A DNA stretch of 64,000 nt from Caenorhabditis elegans (GCF_000002985.6 NC_003279.8:2666001-2730000), one strand, 5' to 3'. Shown: positions 13,201 to 24,836, counted from the stretch's first letter. Notes: generated by a model not told the origin, from the sequence alone. Made by a program: numbers and translations.

Positions 13201-16200
13201 TCGTACCTGGAATGGCCGCTTAGTTTTTTTAGTTTAGCTAAGCTTCGTGATAATCGTTACCTCTTCTGAATCTCGTCTGATGATAGCAACTTGTGATCGA
13301 TAATCTTGCCGACAAGCTTCTCGCAGTCCTGAAAACAAAAAAAACTACCAATTGCCTTTATTTATACATTTCAGAGTGCCCCCTCTCTAATCTGGCCAAT
13401 TTTGTTCAGCTCCGCGGGGGGGGGGGGGGGGGTCATGCTATGTATAAACATAACAAGTGTCGCTTGGCATATGCCCCCAGGGAGAATGGATGTTGCCAAG
13501 TTTGGTTGTGTTTTGCCTCTCACACCCTCCCACTCAATACGATAGATGGAGAGAGAATCAGAGATGACCCTTCGAACTTTAGGCAGCGTACAAGCGGAGT
13601 GTCGTACTGAAAGATGTACCCTGGCCACACATCACCGCGCTGACACGTCTCATTTTTCAATGTCATACAAATCTAAGTCTCTCTCGGCGAGCTTGTTCCC
13701 TAGCTCACACGCTTCACCGTCTGATATGTGATACTTGGCACATTTTTGAGATGCCTCAAATGTTCCGGAAATGTTTGTTTTTTCGAGCGCGCTAACGAAC
13801 CTCTTGATAATGAATCGGACTGAGCATATGAGTGTGCCATACCCAGTGAACATCCAATGGGGGGATTACGTTTAGGTCCGGATGGGCGGCCTGGAAAAAT
13901 TTAGGGATATTGATTTTTCTTGAATAGTTTTATGTAGTTTTTCAGTTGAACAAGGTGCGCGGAAAAAAAAATTTCAAGAGGAAGGAGTACCCTAAACGGC
14001 AGAGGAGTGACGTCACAAGTGGCAATGGGAGCCCATGGCCGTATCTGACATCACAGACGACAGCAGGTCAAATTTATATGTTTATCAGAATTTTATGTTT
14101 TTGTGCTCAAAATTTGCTGAATTTTATATGTAGTCTCCAAAGTTTTTAAATTTGAAAAATCGATACTTTTGTGATTTTTGAAAAATGCTAAATTCAGAAG
14201 TGAAAAATCGATATTTTTCTAAAATTAAAAAAAAAAACAGACTTTGCTCTACAGTTCGAATTTTGACTGGATGGTATGCAGTGGAGCAAGTAAAATTATT
14301 GATTTTTTCTCAAATTGTGAAAATTGTTATTTTTTGAATATTTTTAAATTCCATATTCAAACTAAAAGGTATATAATTTTATATTCGAAATGCGCTGAAC
14401 TGATTTTATAAAATCAATAATATTCACCTACTAAAATGGATTTTTGCATTAAAAAAATTTTGCTGCTTCGATGCACCATGTTCACAAGTTAAGATACTTG
14501 GGAACTTTGCTGCACCCCATTTCACACAAAATTTTTTTGTTGCAAAAAAATCACCTGCATCGGCAACCAAAAAGTTTCATATCTCCTCAAAGCGTGGTTC
14601 ACAACATCTGGCTCATAGAGCAACGGAGCTTTCCTGTCGATCATTCGAAGAAAATTGGCTTCTCTCTGAAAATATTACTTGAACTTTGTGAATTTCCTTT
14701 CTTTATTCAAGTCCCCCTAGGTTTTTGAGGCCATGCTCATAAATTCTGGTTTTTCATTTCATTTCTCGACTAGCTTTTTCAATTGAGCCAGGCAAAAACA
14801 TGAGAGATTGGCAACGGGGACCCCATAAAATTGAAGGACGGACTTATTGAATGTGCGTACCCCGGGACACGGGAGAGAACGAGTCAAACGGATATGAAAT
14901 TGACGTTCCGAGATACGATTGGTTTCGAAAATTTAATATCATCAATTTTACAGAAAATGTCTGGTGACCGGAAATCCAAAATTGCGCGTCAAATCTGATA
15001 TCAATCATCCGAATTTGCGCGTATTGGGTGCACAGAGGTGGGCAGTGTCTCAAAAGAGCGCGATTGAAAAGCTTGATTTCAAAAAACCGGGAAATAATAC
15101 CTGTACGCAATTGTCTACCGTACCCTTTGTCGTTTTGGCGCGTTTTTCTCAAAAACGGGTGGTCCAGATTTAAGGGACAGTGATCACGAAGAATTCACAA
15201 GTTTTTAGATCAAAACTTAGTCCTTAGGCCAACCCGGGTTATGATCGGTAGAGCGCGTTTACACAGATTCCAAGCCGTGTGTTTACCCACGCCAACGCAT
15301 CATATTTTACGCGCAATTTTTTTACTTGGAGCTGTCCCTTGAGCTAACAATTTGATCTACAAAAATGACGCGCAATTCAAAAATTCAAATTCACCGCAAT
15401 TTTTGGAGATCAAACTATGTGCTGAAACCGAGCCGATTTCTGATCATCCACGTAAATCCGTCGTCCCCCGCCCTATCCCTAATTCAGTCGATCCATTTGT
15501 CGCCTTGGCGCGCGACAAAAGGAAAGAGGCGCCAACTGAATTCTTGATTGAGTCGACCGATGTCTGGGCACTCCTCATTGGGAACGCTCTCTCACTCAAC
15601 CGAATTAGACTCAACGGACTCTTTTTTTTTCGTGAGCAAAATGTACGGCTCTCGAGAGAAAATAGGGAGGATGAACCGAAAAGTTTCGGTTGAAAAAAAA
15701 AGAAATGAAGTGAACGAGGGTTCGATGGAAAAAAAACCAGAAAAATTGGAAGCGAAATAGAGTTTTCGGGGTTTACTGATTGAGCAGTGCACTGCTCAAT
15801 GAACACTAGCCAAAGGGATGTCTGTACTCCGCGTGGACAACCTTGTTCGAAATTTTTGGTAATTTTTCCGGCAAATTTATTTATCGATTTTGAAGAAAAA
15901 AATCGATAAGTGAGGTGCGCGGTGGAGTCGAATTTTGAAAGTTAGGAAAACGTGCTCTACCGTACCGATGAGCTCGTCGTGGACAGTAATATCAAGTACT
16001 CGAAAATATTTTTTCAACGAAGAAACCGCGCTCTATTGATAATTGGACGGTGTACTCCGCGTGAGAAATCAATTTGAGCACGGTGGTTCAGTTGCTAGAT
16101 GGGTGCAAACGCGCTCCACCGAACAAACGTGCAGAACTTGGCCAGGAAGTACAAAATCGAAAATTCATCATAAATAAAGATAGATAATTTTATTGCGGTC

Positions 16201-16728
16201 ATTTCTTATATGCATCGCAAAATCGGTTTTGTGATGGTTTTCGAGATAGTAGCCAATATAGGTTTCCAGACTGAGTATCATGAACCAATTCATCTAGTTT
16301 CTGTGCTACCGTGTTGAGAATGAGTATTGAGAAATCGCGCCCTATTGATGATGGAAAACCCCATTTGCTTGTGTAAAGCTACCCCCGTAAATCTACCCCG
16401 CTAACCGACATAGGTTTACTGGCCCATTAGATTTTCTTGTAAACATTATTTCCTCCGTATGCAAATTATATAACTAGTTATAAATATCATGATCCGTCTG
16501 CCCACATTAGTATCAATCCCACGCGATACTTACCTGCGCAGCAACAACCAAATCAACCGTAATCGCGGCCGACATTTGCGCGGGCGTCGATCGTAGCGTG
16601 GCCGCGGTCGCGTAATCCGGTGGTGACGTTGCGGTGGTGGGTGGCGCCGTGCCGGAGCCGGAGCCACTCGGCGGGCTCGTCGTGTCCATCTCGTCGTGCT
16701 GCAGAGACGTGGTACCGTTTCGTGTCAT
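7245..16728 (-). CDS. GRDP/DUF1399 glycine-rich domain protein
   Basis: Ten exons, listed 5' to 3' on the minus strand: 16728-16534, 13890-13801, 13328-13261, 13206-13056, 12055-11912, 10748-9940, 9410-9236, 8886-8643, 8464-8219 and 7390-7245. All phases agree and give 755 residues. The N-terminal part matches the GRDP-like (DUF1399) family of plants and animals: VDLVVAA, then PPLDVHWVWHTHMLSP, a second block DFDIIWHTHQVHP, and the HDDTVNDRTKGSK segment before FWRRGCMFRG. The middle is a C2-like beta-rich stretch. The C-terminus is a tail of alternating GGC/GAC triplets. The biochemical function is not established. I recall a C. elegans member, F32B5.7. A further small exon could hide in the 2.6-kb first intron, because the N-terminal block is shorter than in plant relatives. 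Confidence 0.85.
7541..7650. repeat. TTAGGC-like tract in last GRDP intron
   Basis: A short run of degenerate TTAGGC hexamers lies between the last two exons of the GRDP gene. Confidence 0.8.
9014..9041. repeat. near-perfect hairpin, TAGGTAGGCAC arms
   Basis: taggtaggcac and gtgcctaccta face each other across a 6-base loop (caatat), inside a GRDP intron. The GGTAGGCA motif is part of a dispersed worm repeat that also appears near 33200-33300 and 45420. Confidence 0.7.
11023..11790. mobile_element. CGGCAA-module element, left end intact
   Basis: It begins with caggggtgggcgg, the same terminus as the element at 17901, and continues as CGGCAAATCGGCAAATTGCC modules to about 11790. No matching right end is found, so it is probably truncated. 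It lies in a GRDP intron. Confidence 0.55.
13416..13432 (+). repeat. G17 homopolymer
   Basis: Seventeen consecutive G residues lie in a GRDP intron. Long G tracts in C. elegans can form G-quadruplexes and depend on the DOG-1/FANCJ helicase for stability. Confidence 0.95.
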
Positions 16729-17900
16729 TTTTGTATCCTGCGGCAGGCCACCAGGACCTCGAGCTGTTGGGTAGGGGAATATTTTGGAGGCTAGATTCTG
16801 AAAGTTTGGATTTTTAAGGGGTGAGCACTCAACACTCGAAATGAGCAAAAACGACGAAAAGGCAGCAAGGAAAACGCACGCACAACCCGAATTGATATCA
16901 ATTGGGGGTGAGAAGAACAGAAGTGACGGAGGGTCCCCGGGTGCTCCGAGAGCCGTGAAGAAGAAGAAGAAGAAGAAGCAGAAGAAAGGGAGTGAAGGAT
17001 GGAATTGAAGTGAGTGAGAAAGATAGAGAGAGAGAGGAAGAGAAGAGAAAAAAGAAGAAGAAACAGAGGGGAAGGGACCACGCAGATGCACACGAGCGGA
17101 AAACGAGGAGCACACTTACTAGAGGCGCAGAGCCCCGCGAGCAGGGGGCTCCGGGCTCCTTTCAAAACCCCGCCCCGGACGACGAGAGAAGGTGAACCAC
17201 CCACCAAAAAAGGAGATGAGTCATTTATTGCTACGAAATTCTGCGGTTTTTACTACGTGACCGTGAAATATAAAAACTCGGCCACCCATGTATACGGAGC
17301 ATTCGCTCAAAAATCGCCTGTAGATCACACTAATTTTCAAAGCGTGTCAGAACGAACTGACGGCCGAGAAATTGAAGATAAATTGATGGCCGAGTTTTTG
17401 CTCTTTCTAGGCTACGTAGCAAGAGCCACTCTGTTCGTCCAAGCCGGGTATGGTTAGCGGAAGAACGGAGTGTCGTTCCGCACTGTCTACAAGGCCACGT
17501 GGCCCCACACAGGCGTTTTACCTACGTGGCCGCAATATACAAGAACTCGGCCATCCACATAACATGGATACGGTGCATTTTTCTGTAGATCACATTTTTA
17601 GGCTAATTTTCGAAATGTTTCAGAAGGAACTGACGGCCGAGATTCGTCTTTTTCTAGGCCACGTAGTGAAAACCGCGCCACAGTTTGCAGCGAAGTGTCG
17701 TTTTAAAAAGTGACTGCATTTGCAGAGATGATGTACACAGTCCCCGGGGACCCACCAGGAATATTACGTTTATCGGAAAGCTAGACCACACGTGAAATCA
17801 CGTGAGCACGGAATTTCCGAAGAAATGCTATTTTTAGATGAAAAAGCAAAAAACTAGAGGACTCGGAAAGTTTCGAAATTTTTACTGATGTAGTTTGTAC
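16729..17900. promoter_or_regulatory. GRDP upstream region and GGCCGAG repeats
   Basis: Positions 16729-17210 are purine/pyrimidine-biased, with a GAA/GAAG run at about 16955-16990, and probably hold the 5' UTR and promoter of the GRDP gene. Positions 17340-17700 carry two copies of a dispersed repeat containing a GGCCGAG motif and cttttctaggc(c/t)acgtag. The same motif occurs near 47660 and 48425. No conserved coding sequence is seen. Confidence 0.4.
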
Positions 17901-18041
17901 CAGGCGTGGGCGGCAAACGATTTTTTCCGACAAATCGGCAAACTGCCGTAATTTAAAATTTCCGGCAAATCAGCAAATCGGCAGTTTGCCAATTCGCCAA
18001 ATTTGTCGACAAAAAGTTGCCGAACAGCAAGCCCACCCCTG
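17901..18041. mobile_element. complete 141-bp hAT-like MITE
   Basis: The element starts caggcgtgggc and ends gcccacccctg, which are near-perfect inverted termini. It is flanked on both sides by the identical 8-mer gtttgtac (17893-17900 and 18042-18049). CAG...CTG ends with an 8-bp target duplication are the signature of hAT-superfamily insertion. The interior is CGGCAAATCGGCA modules with no coding capacity, so it must have been mobilised in trans. Confidence 0.85.
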
Positions 18042-18049
18042 GTTTGTAC

Positions 18050-19910
18050 TGCTCAGAATGGTGAAACAATCATGAATTGCACATTTTTCAGAGCAAAAAT
18101 CTTAACTTTTTTTAAATCCGAAATTTTCAAAAATTCGGCTTGTTCTTCAAATATATGTAGATCTCTATTCGTACTAACATTAATTTTAAAATATCACAAA
18201 GCAAGAACTTTTGCTCCGTCCCCAGCCCTGGTGTCGTTAGGAGCAAAGGACTTATTTTTGAAAGATAAAACAGAGTGGTGGTCCCCGCTAGTTTTAACTT
18301 TGAGTTTATTGCTTTTCAAATGAGCAAACAGACTACTTCCGCAAGCACAAATGTTAAAACTTTTTTGCCCCGTTGAATCCAAAGGTTTTAAAGTTGTGCG
18401 TCAAATATGATGTATTGAGTCCGTAGGTAGTTTCAAAGTATGAATCCTTAAAATTTCCCGAAAATAAGCGATTTTTTGGATCAAGTTCCCTAGGACTTCC
18501 ATGCAGGCGACCTCAACCTGTCTTGCGCCACGACCCGAAAAGTGTCGGCCGCGGGACAAGAGGGTTTGACTTCTCGTCATAGTGCATAAATGAGACGCGA
18601 GGGCGGCTTGAGGCGGGTAGGTTGGAGGTAGGCGTCAAACCCTGAAACCGCGCCTGCCTTCCATGAAAGCCCTACTCCAAACTATATTGCACCAAATTTG
18701 ACTCCAATTTATTATAGACTGCAACAAAAAAAGATCTTTAACCTCATTGAAAATTATGATGACGGCAACCCCCCTTGTTAGTTTCTCACGGTCATCACAT
18801 TTTTGGTCTCAAAAAGTCGTCGTCCCCCACCAAAACGCAGCATCTTGAGAGTTAAAACTCTGAAGGACGTGTCATGATTTGTGTGGTTCGAGGTGCCATG
18901 TGACAGGTTTGAAACCTTCAAGTGGCCCCATTCAAAGTCGTTCTAATGGGCTCGGCGATCAGCAGTGCTTGGGAACTTTCATTTTGTGTTAGTATACTAC
19001 CCCAGGTTACAGTTGCCAGGGGATGGCAAACTTTTTTTTTCGAAGCTAAAAAGCTCAAAAGCTAAAAATAAATTTTTATATGAAAACGAGATTTTGAAGG
19101 TTTGATGTGGCAGTTTTATGGGGGCTCTTTCTCTTGAAAAATATGAGGTTCAACGCTTTTTTTCATCCCGAAAAAGGAGAAAATCTTTGGAGGAAAAGAT
19201 GGATGTGGTGGAGAGAAAATTTGCATGTTTTCTTCTTTTCCAACGAAAATTTAGTTGTCTGAGGAAGGAAAGAATGGGCGGAAATAGAAGCGAAAATTAC
19301 AGCAATTGGCTGAAAAAATAGGATTTTTCAGGCTTCGGCGGGAGTAAACAAGGATTTGCAGAAAATCAATGGTTTGGTGAAATATGTCGGTAGTTTTTGA
19401 CGGTTTAAACGGAGCTGCCAAAATCAAAAAATATTAAAAAACATTGTATTTTAGATAGAAACCGGCATTGTTTATTTGAACACCATCTTACGTAAGAAGT
19501 ACTTTCACATTTAAAATACCGTGTCTATGATATAATCAACTGTGCGGCGGAAGAAAGCGTCTCTACTAGAGTGTGTCAACAGGCGTGGAAATTTATATTT
19601 CAAAAATGTATCACTAAAAACCTTTTCAATGTAGCTAAACAACTTTAACTATATTTCAGACATATAGAAAAACATAGAATTTTACAGGTATTACCCATCA
19701 TTTTGCGAACCAATTTTTTGATCGTAAAGTCATGATATTTCTCGAAAGTTGGCCGGCAAATAATATTTTTCGGTAAACGACGAATTCGGCTAATTGCCGT
19801 TTTTAAATTTTCAGCATTCCGGAACTTCCCAATTGCCGAAAATGTTCATTTTACGAATTGTGGGTTTTTTTTTAAATTTTCAACATTACAATATAACACG
19901 GGAAAGAGTT
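18050..19910. other. gene-free spacer
   Basis: No exon with family similarity or good splice structure is seen. A 67-codon open frame at 19118-19321 is basic and has no recognisable domain. CGGCAA-like modules begin again near 19750. Confidence 0.4.
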
Positions 19911-20245
19911 CAGGGGTATACGGCAAATTTTAAAATTTAAATTTTGAAATTTGGCAAATTCGGCAAACTTTTCAAATTTTCCGTGGTCGTCATACTCGGT
20001 AAAATGTAATTTTTTGGAGCTCAAAAAGTGAAAAAAAAATCTAAGTTCACAGAAAACAATGATATGTTTTCTTGCATTAAGTTTCTGATATTAGTTGCTT
20101 TGAACAAAATTTTTATTAAAATTTTTACATGTGTGCTGCAAACTTTAAAATTTGCCGAGCTCGGCCACTTCGGCAAGCCCACATTTTTGAAATCTTCTGT
20201 GCTCGGCAAATTCGGCAAATTCGGCAAATTTGCCGCACACCCCGG
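19911..20245. mobile_element. MITE-like element related to 5411-5834
   Basis: The left end caggggtatacggcaaa is mirrored by tttgccgcacaccccgg at the right end. The interior has CGGCAAATTCGGCAAA modules. No convincing target duplication or open frame is present. Confidence 0.55.
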
Positions 20246-20654
20246 ATGTAAATGTATTAAATCTTTAAAAAATTATAGATTTTCAGGGAACGACGATTTG
20301 CAGAATATGAAATTTTCGGCAAATTTGGCAAGGCGGAAATTTGCCGTTTTTTTTTTCAAATTTCCGAGAAACAAAGATTATCCGCGCATCCCCAAAAACC
20401 TAGTTTTAGAAGTTTGCGAAACTAATTATATACGAAAACCTTAAAAATACAATGGTATGTTTGCAACAACTGATAGAAACCAACGATGTTTTATTTGGAC
20501 ATGTGATCCCATTAACTCTTGTAGCGGGGTCAAGTGCCTTTACTGTGCGGCGAACGGCAATTGCCGAGGTAAATAATAAACTTATCCTATTCCTGAATGA
20601 CAAATAGTAATTTTTGGTTGCTATTTTTGTAGTTTTGATAACAAAATTATAAAA

Positions 20655-20660
20655 TTTATT
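20655..20660 (-). terminator. cpz-1 polyadenylation signal
   Basis: AATAAA on the minus strand lies about 40 bases past the cpz-1 stop codon, at the usual distance for worm 3' ends. Confidence 0.65.
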
Positions 20661-20697
20661 GTCCAATATTCACAAATAATAAAGCAAAATCATAAGC

Positions 20698-21612
20698 TTA
20701 AACAATCGGATCAGCCCAAACACAATCCTCCTCAATCTTCAAGTTATACTTGCTTCCAGCATTCTTATACTGCGAGGTAACAATCTTGAACCATCCGTGC
20801 TCTCCCCATGGCTCTCCCCACGAGTTTCTTCCAATCCAATATTCAACTCCAGACTCATGATCTACACCCCATCCATGCACCGAAATAATATGATCGATAT
20901 CCTCATCAGTGACCTCCTTGTAGATACCTCCTGCATAGGTCTCGAAGGCTTTGGTGGCAGCGATTCCGCAGGCAATTGGTCCCTTGTGGTAGATCTCGGC
21001 CTTCATCTTCTCGTAGCCATGGACGGTTCCGTACTCGGAGACCTTGTAGAGGGTGTAGTTTTTGATGGAGAAGCACTCGCCGGGCCAGCAGGAGCCACAA
21101 CGGTTGTAGGGGTCGCATTCTGGAAAATTAGTTTTTGATTGTTACCGAATTTTGAGAAGCACGTGGAGTCAGGCTGTCCCATCACGGTTTGATCTACAAA
21201 AAACGTGGGAATTTTTCTCCCAAAAATTTTGACGTCAGCACGTTCTTAACCCATGCGAAATTAGTTAGGCTGTGTCTTAACGGCCTGATCTACAATAAAT
21301 GCGGGAACTTTCGACGCGTCTAAATTTCCGCAATTCTCAAAGATCAGGGACACTCTGGCACCACTTGGCGCATAACCTGTTCCGGGCGCCCAGCGTTGGG
21401 GGGGGTCGAACTTGGAAAGGGGCGCATGGGAGGCAAATGCGTTACCAGTTGCGCCATTTTTGCAGCTTTCCACAGAAATCATGCGAAGCTTGGAAATTCT
21501 AAATTCTTGCACTAGTCTGTTCAACCGAAAAACTTTGCACTTTTCCAACAAAAAAATCCGCAAAAACGTCATGAAATTTAGCATTTTCGTAGTTTGGTCC
21601 CCCACCCTCAAA

Positions 21613-21687
<75 letters not shown>

Positions 21688-23415
21688 ACTTCCGTCTCTC
21701 GCCTGGTAGTTATTGCATGTCTCGTGTGGAATTCCGTGCTCGTGAGCATACTTGTAGACACCGCCCGGCTCTCCGCCCATCACACAAGTTCCCGCACCGG
21801 AGCAATCGATAACTTCTTGAACTGACAGATAGGCTTGTGGCCACGCGTTCTTTCGCTTGATATTGATACGATCAGCTAGTGCGCTGGTGGCTCCTGAAAT
21901 TCAAAAAATTGATTGATTTGTACGAAAGTGGCAGGAAGATGACACTTACCGAATGCCCAGCATGAGCCGCAATCTGAAATTTTAAAATATAAATTTTTTT
22001 AAAGTCAAACTTTCTCACATTTTAAAATGTAAGAGTTTGCCGAATTAGGCCATTTTGGCTCGGCCATGTCTGGGGTAGATTTAAGGCGCGTTGCGTGTCG
22101 CGTCGCGGCTCGATTTGAGTTGTAAAACTAAATGAATTTGTCCGTGTGGAGTACACGACTTTCTCACGCGCTGTCCGTCCTGCCAATGGAGCGCGAAAAA
22201 CGCAATGAGGAAGGCCAGAACCCCGTGTACTGCTGGGAATCTTCGAAATTTGCGCGTGAAATATATAATGTCCCATGTGCAGAGAAATTCAATTTGAGAC
22301 CCAAAATGTTCAGTTTTTTGCAGTTTTTGGCTAGAAATCACTAATAAATGTCTGAAAAACCGATTTAAATTCAAAAATTTCGACATTTCCACGTAAAAAA
22401 AGCAGAAATTTGACTAAATCCATTACGGGAGCACACAATTCTGAGAATGCGTATTGCGCAACATATTTGACGCGCAAAATATCTCGTAGCGAAAACATGA
22501 CTACTGTAGTGCTTGTGTCGATTTACGGGAATAATTGATTAATCGTTTAAAAAATTAAAATAATACACAATAATGAAGGAAAACTAAATTAAATGGAGAA
22601 AATCGAGATCCCGTAAATCGGCCTACAGTAGGCATTTAAAGAATTACTGTAGTTTTCGCTACGAGATAATTTGCGCGTCAAATATGTTGTGCAATACGCT
22701 TTTTTTGAGTTCTTGTAATACAAATTTTCCTCATAGAATTTTAATGACGATACCTGAAGAATGTGTGTTTTTTATTGAAAATTACTTTTAAAAATGCAGA
22801 AAAAGTTTTTTTTAAACAATAAAAACTTCAAATTTCGACTAAATCGACCAAGACTCCACCCTCCCACACGCAATTCACAGTGTGCGGCGGAACCCGCATG
22901 ATGTCTACCGCCACAATAGACCACCTCCCCTCTCCCCTTCTTCTCACAACTCTGGTTCCTCTGCATTTAACCGTGAAAATCTTTCGCCTTTTACTAAAGA
23001 TTTCCGTGCAAAGGAGCATACATTGAGTATTACTTAGAATTTTTGGAGCCTTCTCGAAAGAGCAAGGCAAAAATATTCAGCTTACATTGTGGAATATGTT
23101 GGTTACGGTCAGCAGATGCATAGTTGATGCCATTAGCGTCTCTCCAGTCCCAAGTTTTTGGCAGATCCTCCGAGTCGAAGTCTTCAGTCTCGTAGATTCT
23201 ATCGTAACGTCTGAAATTTGTAAGCTTGATAACTCCGGACTTTTCAAAAAAAAAAATTGAAAAACTTACTTATGCTCAAAGACTCTTCCAGTTTGCTTGT
23301 AGCATCCCTTCAGGTTATAGCGATTGCGGTTGGAATACTTCCGAACCTTGCCATAAGCCGAAGAAGCTAGAATACAAATCGCACAAAGTGCAAGAAGGAG
23401 CACAAAAGTTCGCAT
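20698..23415 (-). CDS. cpz-1: cathepsin Z-like cysteine protease CPZ-1
   Basis: Exons on the minus strand: 23415-23270, 23210-23086, 21973-21950 (only 24 bp), 21893-21690 and 21119-20698, giving 306 residues. A signal peptide (about 1-20) is followed by a short propeptide containing KGCYK; in cathepsin Z the propeptide cysteine can bond the active site. The mature enzyme begins near LPKTWDWRD. Catalytic residues are Cys95 (CGSCWAFG), His248 (SVHGWG) and Asn265 (RNSWG). HIPQ just before the active-site cysteine is the family-specific mini-loop linked to carboxypeptidase activity. The protein acts in the secretory or lysosomal pathway; in worms cpz-1 is known for roles in moulting and cuticle. 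The catalytic Cys lies in the 24-bp microexon. The intron at 21120-21689 contains a foldback repeat, a tRNA-like segment and a (CA)n tract. Confidence 0.96.
21162..21365. repeat. foldback repeat with GTCAGGCTGTCC ends
   Basis: gtcaggctgtccc and a TTTGATCTACAAAAAA(C/T)G(C/T)GGGAA block are mirrored toward a right end near gggacactctggcacc. The same family is found at 45952-46134 in a lin-17 intron. It contains no coding sequence. Confidence 0.65.
21393..21466 (-). ncRNA. tRNA-like segment, degenerate
   Basis: On the minus strand there is a pol III A-box-like stretch (tggcgcaactggtaacgc), an anticodon-like loop ctcccat, and a B-box-like GTTCGACCCCC in the correct order and spacing for a tRNA. 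The acceptor stem does not pair well, so this is a tRNA pseudogene or the head of a tRNA-derived repeat and not a working tRNA. Confidence 0.45.
21617..21685. repeat. (CA)n microsatellite
   Basis: About 34 uninterrupted CA units lie in a cpz-1 intron, ending four bases from the donor site of the exon at 21690-21893. It is likely length-polymorphic and close enough to affect splicing. Confidence 0.97.
22437..22704. repeat. palindromic element, family of three copies
   Basis: The ends are attctgagaatgcgtattgc and its mirror. Inside each arm lie TTTGACGCGCAAAAT(A)T and AAAACTACAGTA blocks. Two further copies, 49187-49472 and 50957-51153, bracket the lin-17 inverted duplication. The central part of this copy contains tttacggg/cccgtaaa. 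It has no coding capacity and lies in the long cpz-1 intron. Confidence 0.8.
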
Positions 23416-24192
23416 CTCTCGCCGGAGCAGAAGAGTGTCGACTGACACAAGATGGGAGGAGAATAACAGGGTCAGTTTCTTATCAGGTGACTTGAGGTTG
23501 ATAACAAGAAAAAAAAGATAATCGACGTTTTGTGTCTGCTGGTGACATTCCACTTGATTGACGGAAGGAGAAAAAAAGAAAGGTCGATTTGAACAATTCC
23601 CTTTTCTTTTTGGAAAAAATCTGATTTCCCAGCATTCGTGAACGTTCAAAGTCCTGTGGTTACTGTAGATTTTTGAAAATTTACAAAAAAGCAAAAGCGC
23701 GCGCTCACATTGCAAAAAGGGGGCGGAGTCTATTTTTAATTTTTTTTTCAAATCACAGCAACTGAGGTTTAAGTTAAGAGTTTAACTGAAAAAAAAAACC
23801 GGACAATTTGAATTTTTTGTAAAAAAAAAACAAAAAAAAACCAAAAAAAATATGCGCGCTCATTTTTCAAAAAGTGGGCGGATCCTATTTAAAAAAATTT
23901 TAAGTTGACTAAAAAATAATACGCGATCTCATTAGTTTCTAAATTTAAGACCACGCCCACTTTTTGCAAAGTGTCCGCGCGCTTTTTTAAAGAGTTTCTG
24001 GGTCCAAGATCCAAGAGCCCCACAAAAAATATTTTGCACTTTGCTCTTTTCAATTCTTAAATTTCCTGTTCAATTTGAGAAGCTGACCATCAAATTTATT
24101 GCCCGCTATCTCCGCTGACCCGTCAGTTTTCAGAGAAATGTTTGAATTCAAACATCAAAGGAGCAAATAACTCATTTCGTGGGGTTTCGCAA

Positions 24193-24264
24193 ACGGCGGG
24201 GATCGAACCCTGGATGTAAGACTCGGTGGTGGGCGTGCTACCTGCTGCGCCACGGGGAGCGCGG
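24193..24264 (-). ncRNA. tRNA-derived pseudogene or SINE-like head
   Basis: On the minus strand, gtggcgcagcaggtagcac (A box) is followed about 35 bases later by gggttcgatcccc (B box), both close to consensus. Stem pairing outside the T arm is poor and no clean anticodon arm forms. This suggests a retained pol III promoter in a tRNA-derived repeat. Confidence 0.45.
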
Positions 24265-24605
24265 GCACAGCTTTCCTCCATGCCACAACATTCTAATATT
24301 ATGAACTCGTGAAGGGTCGGACGACAGTTTAAAGGCACACGGTATTACGGTACTTTGGGTCTCGTCACGATCTTAGTTATTTGAGGCGCTACAAGCTCAC
24401 AAAACCCGCAAGTTTCATTTCCAGACTATTCAAAAGTTCTGTCACCAAACTCTAAAATAAACATCAATTCTTATCTGTAATGACCTAGTTAATGACCACA
24501 ACATCATTATTTTACTGATAACAGTAATGTACCACCTCACGTGACGGACACAGAGAGCGCTGACAAAAATATTTATTTGAAAAAAAATGGAAAAAAAGAA
24601 ATTAA

Positions 24606-24836
24606 TTGATTTTTCTCATAAATGCTTCACATTTGATCGGTGTGGTTATAGGGCCCCGGGAGGAGCATCTGGAACAGAAGTTCTTGGAACAAATTGAAAA
24701 ACTGCGAGTTTGCGACTCACACATTCCGGGAAATACAACAACTTGTGATGTTCAGCATTGCATTGCTCGAGACGAAATTGACTCATCGGTCCGGCTTAAA
24801 ACGGCCTACTTGGACGGTCCAGGACACCTAAAATAA
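24606..24836 (+). CDS. doubtful small ORF, 76 codons
   Basis: This open frame is noticeably richer in G+C than the surrounding DNA, and its translation is of mixed, protein-like composition (a Glu/Lys-rich stretch followed by two Cys). There is no recognised domain, signal peptide or clear splice partner. It may be a pseudogene fragment or a chance frame. Confidence 0.15.
   Translation: MIFLINASHLIGVVIGPREEHLEQKFLEQIEKLRVCDSHIPGNTTTCDVQHCIARDEIDSSVRLKTAYLDGPGHLK

Noticed and set aside
15230-15330. Possible tRNA near gatcggtagagcgcg
   Set aside because: Only a D-arm-like stretch is present. There is no B box, T arm or acceptor pairing.
16513-17207. Upstream extension of the GRDP N-terminus as a 200-codon frame
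   Set aside because: The upstream part is low-complexity (poly-Phe/Ser from the GAA run) and has no family similarity; the ATG at 16728 gives a better start.
21261-21825. Open frames with poly (Cys-Val) or poly (His-Thr)
   Set aside because: They come from the (CA)n microsatellite in a cpz-1 intron.
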